The notes beneath the pieces were generated by a model, which did not search any database, was not told the DNA's origin, and saw only the letters and a program-made list of their open reading frames with translations. From positions 41,241,717-41,305,716 of the forward strand of contig OZ020305.1 of the NCBI GenBank assembly GCA_963971305.1: 64,000 bases of DNA, in the 5' to 3' direction. Position 1 is the first letter of the stretch; each line of letters opens with the position of its first letter. The position numbers were made by a program, and so were the translations under genes. This DNA comes from Arcuatula senhousia. Taxonomy: Eukaryota > Mollusca > Bivalvia > Mytilida > Mytilidae. Shown here piece by piece: positions 61,423 through 64,000 of this stretch.

Positions 61423-64000
61423 TATATATTTTAAGTCGAAAAAAGTTTGGCCTGGTTACTTTACCTAATTCAATTGATATGTTATGTATTTGTTGTCAAT
61501 GAGCCACCCTATTAATGGTATCTGTCTGATTCTTAGAAAAAAGTTGTGCTTGCATTAATTTTATAAGTGACATCGTTAAATAGATTCAAAGTAAACATTA
61601 CTACATATAAGTCATGCAAGTACAAATATATCGATATATTAAAAGGAGTTGGCGTTGTATGGCAACTGGAAACATAATGGCAACCATGAAATCATAACAT
61701 AGTTCCAGTTCTGTATGTAACGTGTATTTTCAGTAAATCCATCCTCCGTCAGGAGAACCCTCATAACGAGGTAAAAGGAATCCTAACATTTCTGTTGTAA
61801 ATTTAGTATGTTAGTCTGACTTCCTGGTCCTAGCGTCTAATCTAACAGCAATAAAATAGCGACTTGAAGGAGAAAATGAAGGAGAAGCTCCACTTACATG
61901 CAAGAAGCAAAGGTGTACAAAAGGGGTAATCAAATATCCTTATACCGAAAAGACAAAGACAAATTCGGTTAACAAAAAAACAAAAACAAAACAAACAACG
62001 AAACAAACCACACAACAACAACAAAACACACACATAACAACAAAATCGCATTCAGCAACGTCAACTCAAGTCGAAACGAGAGTGGCTATGACATAATAGC
62101 AGGAACTTCTTACAAGTGCAGAGAATATGTTTGAACGGGGAAAAGAAACAAGGGCTTAGGGTTAAACAACCATAAAGAGCTAAAAAAAAAACAAGTCAAA
62201 CAGAAAATGTTACGTAGCGGGGTATACAATCAAAGATAACATGGACAACAAGCTATCCAGTCGAGTAGCCCAAGACACAAAATCTATTAAAATGGAGGAA
62301 AGGCGAAAATACTATAAAAGCATCTCGAAAAGAAATCACCAGACTATCAATAGAATAGTACAGACATCCAATAAGCGTTCTGTTAAACTTCCAAAAATGA
62401 AGTTTTCTGGTAGCACCTTGCAATTGCCATAAACATGAATCCAGGAGAAAAGTAATCCATTACTACAAAGGATAGTCACATCCAATAAAACAATACAATT
62501 TTGAAACAAGCTTAAAGCTTTTGTAAATTCCTTCCCAATTGGAAGTTTGCGAGTGTGGCCTTTGTAGTGACCCCCAATTGAGCTTACTATTAATATCGAC
62601 CTCTACAAAAGGGTCTATAAAGCGTACTGCTCTCCCAATACACGGGATAACCCTTTTGTCCCATCCGAAGACCTACCATAGTTTCTTGAGAACAAACTTG
62701 CAAATGGTGTCAAAATGCGAGTCGGAAAATCAGTCCATGAAATTTCATCTCTATCGAGGATCGAACCGTTTGTAATTGCAATTGTTAGAAAGGAACTATT
62801 TTTGTATTTTTGTAGTAGAAATATTGATAAAAGCTTGAACATAACATAGTTCCAAACTTTCACAATATGAATTATGCATAATAGATGTTTGAGGGAAAAT
62901 TAAAGGAATTTACTGATGCGTTAACTTATGATCACTCATTAACTTTACGTTAACAACTTTTTTTTTCAGTAAAATATGAGTGAATAGCCTGGTTTTAACA
63001 CAACGTTAGATTAATTCCTTCATATATAATGATACTGAATCCTATAGTAAAATAAGAGTGCCGCCTTACTATTTTATGTTATGGCATGAAAGATGTACTT
63101 TATCTTCATATAGAATTCTTATAAAGTAACCCACCAAATGCTTTGTGCAATTTTGTTGCTTTCTCTCTGTCTTATTGTAATATAAACGGAACATTTTTAA
63201 AATGTGAATTGACAAATAATAAGACACATAAGCAATCTAATTTTAAAAAAAATGTTTGAAAACACATCATTTACATTAGATTTATATCATAAAATCTAAA
63301 CAATTAAAAATTGAAATCATGGAAGTTCGAATTGAAATTGAAATCTACAAAGAAAGTGAAATTAAAAGTCGATAAGCTTCAAGGAAAGTATTTTTTTCTA
63401 AAAAAAATGCCTTAAAAATATCAGTTTCTTATGTAAACACTCTTGTAAAACATCAGGTTTTTGTAAAACAAAAATCAACATATATATATATATATATATA
63501 TTAGATGGTAGAAACAATTACCACGATCCGTTAAGATAACAATCTAAGAGCAGAAAGAAAAATCAAAAGGAATATTCAAAACTTGGATTTTTAGTTAAAA
63601 CCCATTCTTTAAAAATGCTATGTAAAGGACTATGCAGATTGTTCCTGGCTAATTATTTGTCCTAATGCTATGTGAACTTGATAGGCAGTTGCTGTCGAAG
63701 TCTTAAAACGTTAAATCATTTGTGGAAATTAAGGATTAATGACTAGCTGAGGTTGTCTTCATATAAGTTGATATTGCTCAATGCACAAAGCCAGTGGTAA
63801 CTTCCTTTATTACATGTGATACATGTACTATCGTATTGTAATTGTCTCACGAACATTTATGCAATGATTATCGGTATTTAGTCCACGTTTCCCTGATAAT
63901 AGCGTCTCTGTTCGCTCTATAGATAAAGAAGTAAATTGTCGTTACGTACTAACGATAAATGATTTACACTTAAAAAAGTAATATAATCATGTCCTAATTT
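61423..64000. other. AT-rich stretch with simple repeats, no gene supported
   Basis: Contains the 16-bp palindrome AATATATCGATATATT at 61625-61640, an A/C-rich low-complexity tract at about 61971-62047, and a (TA)n run at 63481-63502. The patch 62530-62780 is somewhat richer in GC and open on both strands (78-82 codons), without a recognisable domain. The 63-codon basic frame at 62241-62432 has no family I know. Confidence 0.45.
63481..63502. repeat. (TA)n microsatellite
   Basis: An uninterrupted run of alternating T and A, about ten dinucleotides. Confidence 0.95.

Noticed and set aside
62752..62774. Possible tRNA gene from a GGTTCGATCC B-box on the minus strand
   Set aside because: The bases on either side do not pair as a T-arm stem, and no A-box or acceptor stem is found at the right distance.

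Overview
This window looks like nuclear DNA from a bivalve mollusc, possibly a mytilid mussel. It is AT-rich, has very few coding regions, and is packed with interspersed repeats of bivalve type: an element opening with GCTCACCTG and closing in a hairpin, followed by GGTGAGCTAAAAA; a dispersed family ending in a ...GTAAAACACCAACTCACTC-type tail; and a Tc1/mariner relic. I rest this on recognising repeat styles and the single receptor gene, not on a database search, so the exact species is open. Copy identities below were judged by eye.

Layout. 1-4726 is AT-rich sequence with no supported gene. 4727-6056 is a non-autonomous element with a short 5' motif, a seven-copy 153/154-bp minisatellite and a 3' terminal hairpin. 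7139-7612 and 15450-15850 are two copies of dispersed family X. 11840-13385 is a second hairpin-terminated element with three internal tandem copies and a (GACGGAC)-type microsatellite. 14012-14061 is a nearly perfect 50-bp palindrome.

16388-52666 is the main structure, a set of nested insertions that can be resolved from target-site duplications (TSDs). An outer inverted-repeat element, here called Y (TSD TTACT), contains a copy of family X (TSD ATATCTGT). That copy is itself split at CTTA by a 33,226-bp tandem array. The array alternates a 451-bp element with short inverted ends, here called M (GGTACGAG...CTCGTACC), and a 1,298-bp spacer S. It has 19 M and 19 S copies, an M at each end, and almost no divergence. 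Y's left arm has also received a TTAA-flanked MITE and a (TCTG)n-tailed retroposon. The right arm of Y serves as an uninterrupted reference for both.

52672-64000 holds a 734-bp fold-back element (53144-53877), the one convincing protein-coding gene (a 390-residue amine G-protein-coupled receptor, minus strand, 57685-58857, closest in character to beta-type octopamine receptors), and a decayed Tc1/mariner element (60595-61422). There is no operon-like organisation. The receptor is the only cellular gene supported, and the rest is intergenic or intronic DNA shaped by transposition and tandem amplification.

The most unusual item is the MITE-bounded macrosatellite. Because both ends are M and the whole block sits between one CTTA duplication, it looks as if either a composite M-S-M unit transposed, or a circle of S-M units recombined into a resident M. 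Either would then be followed by expansion.
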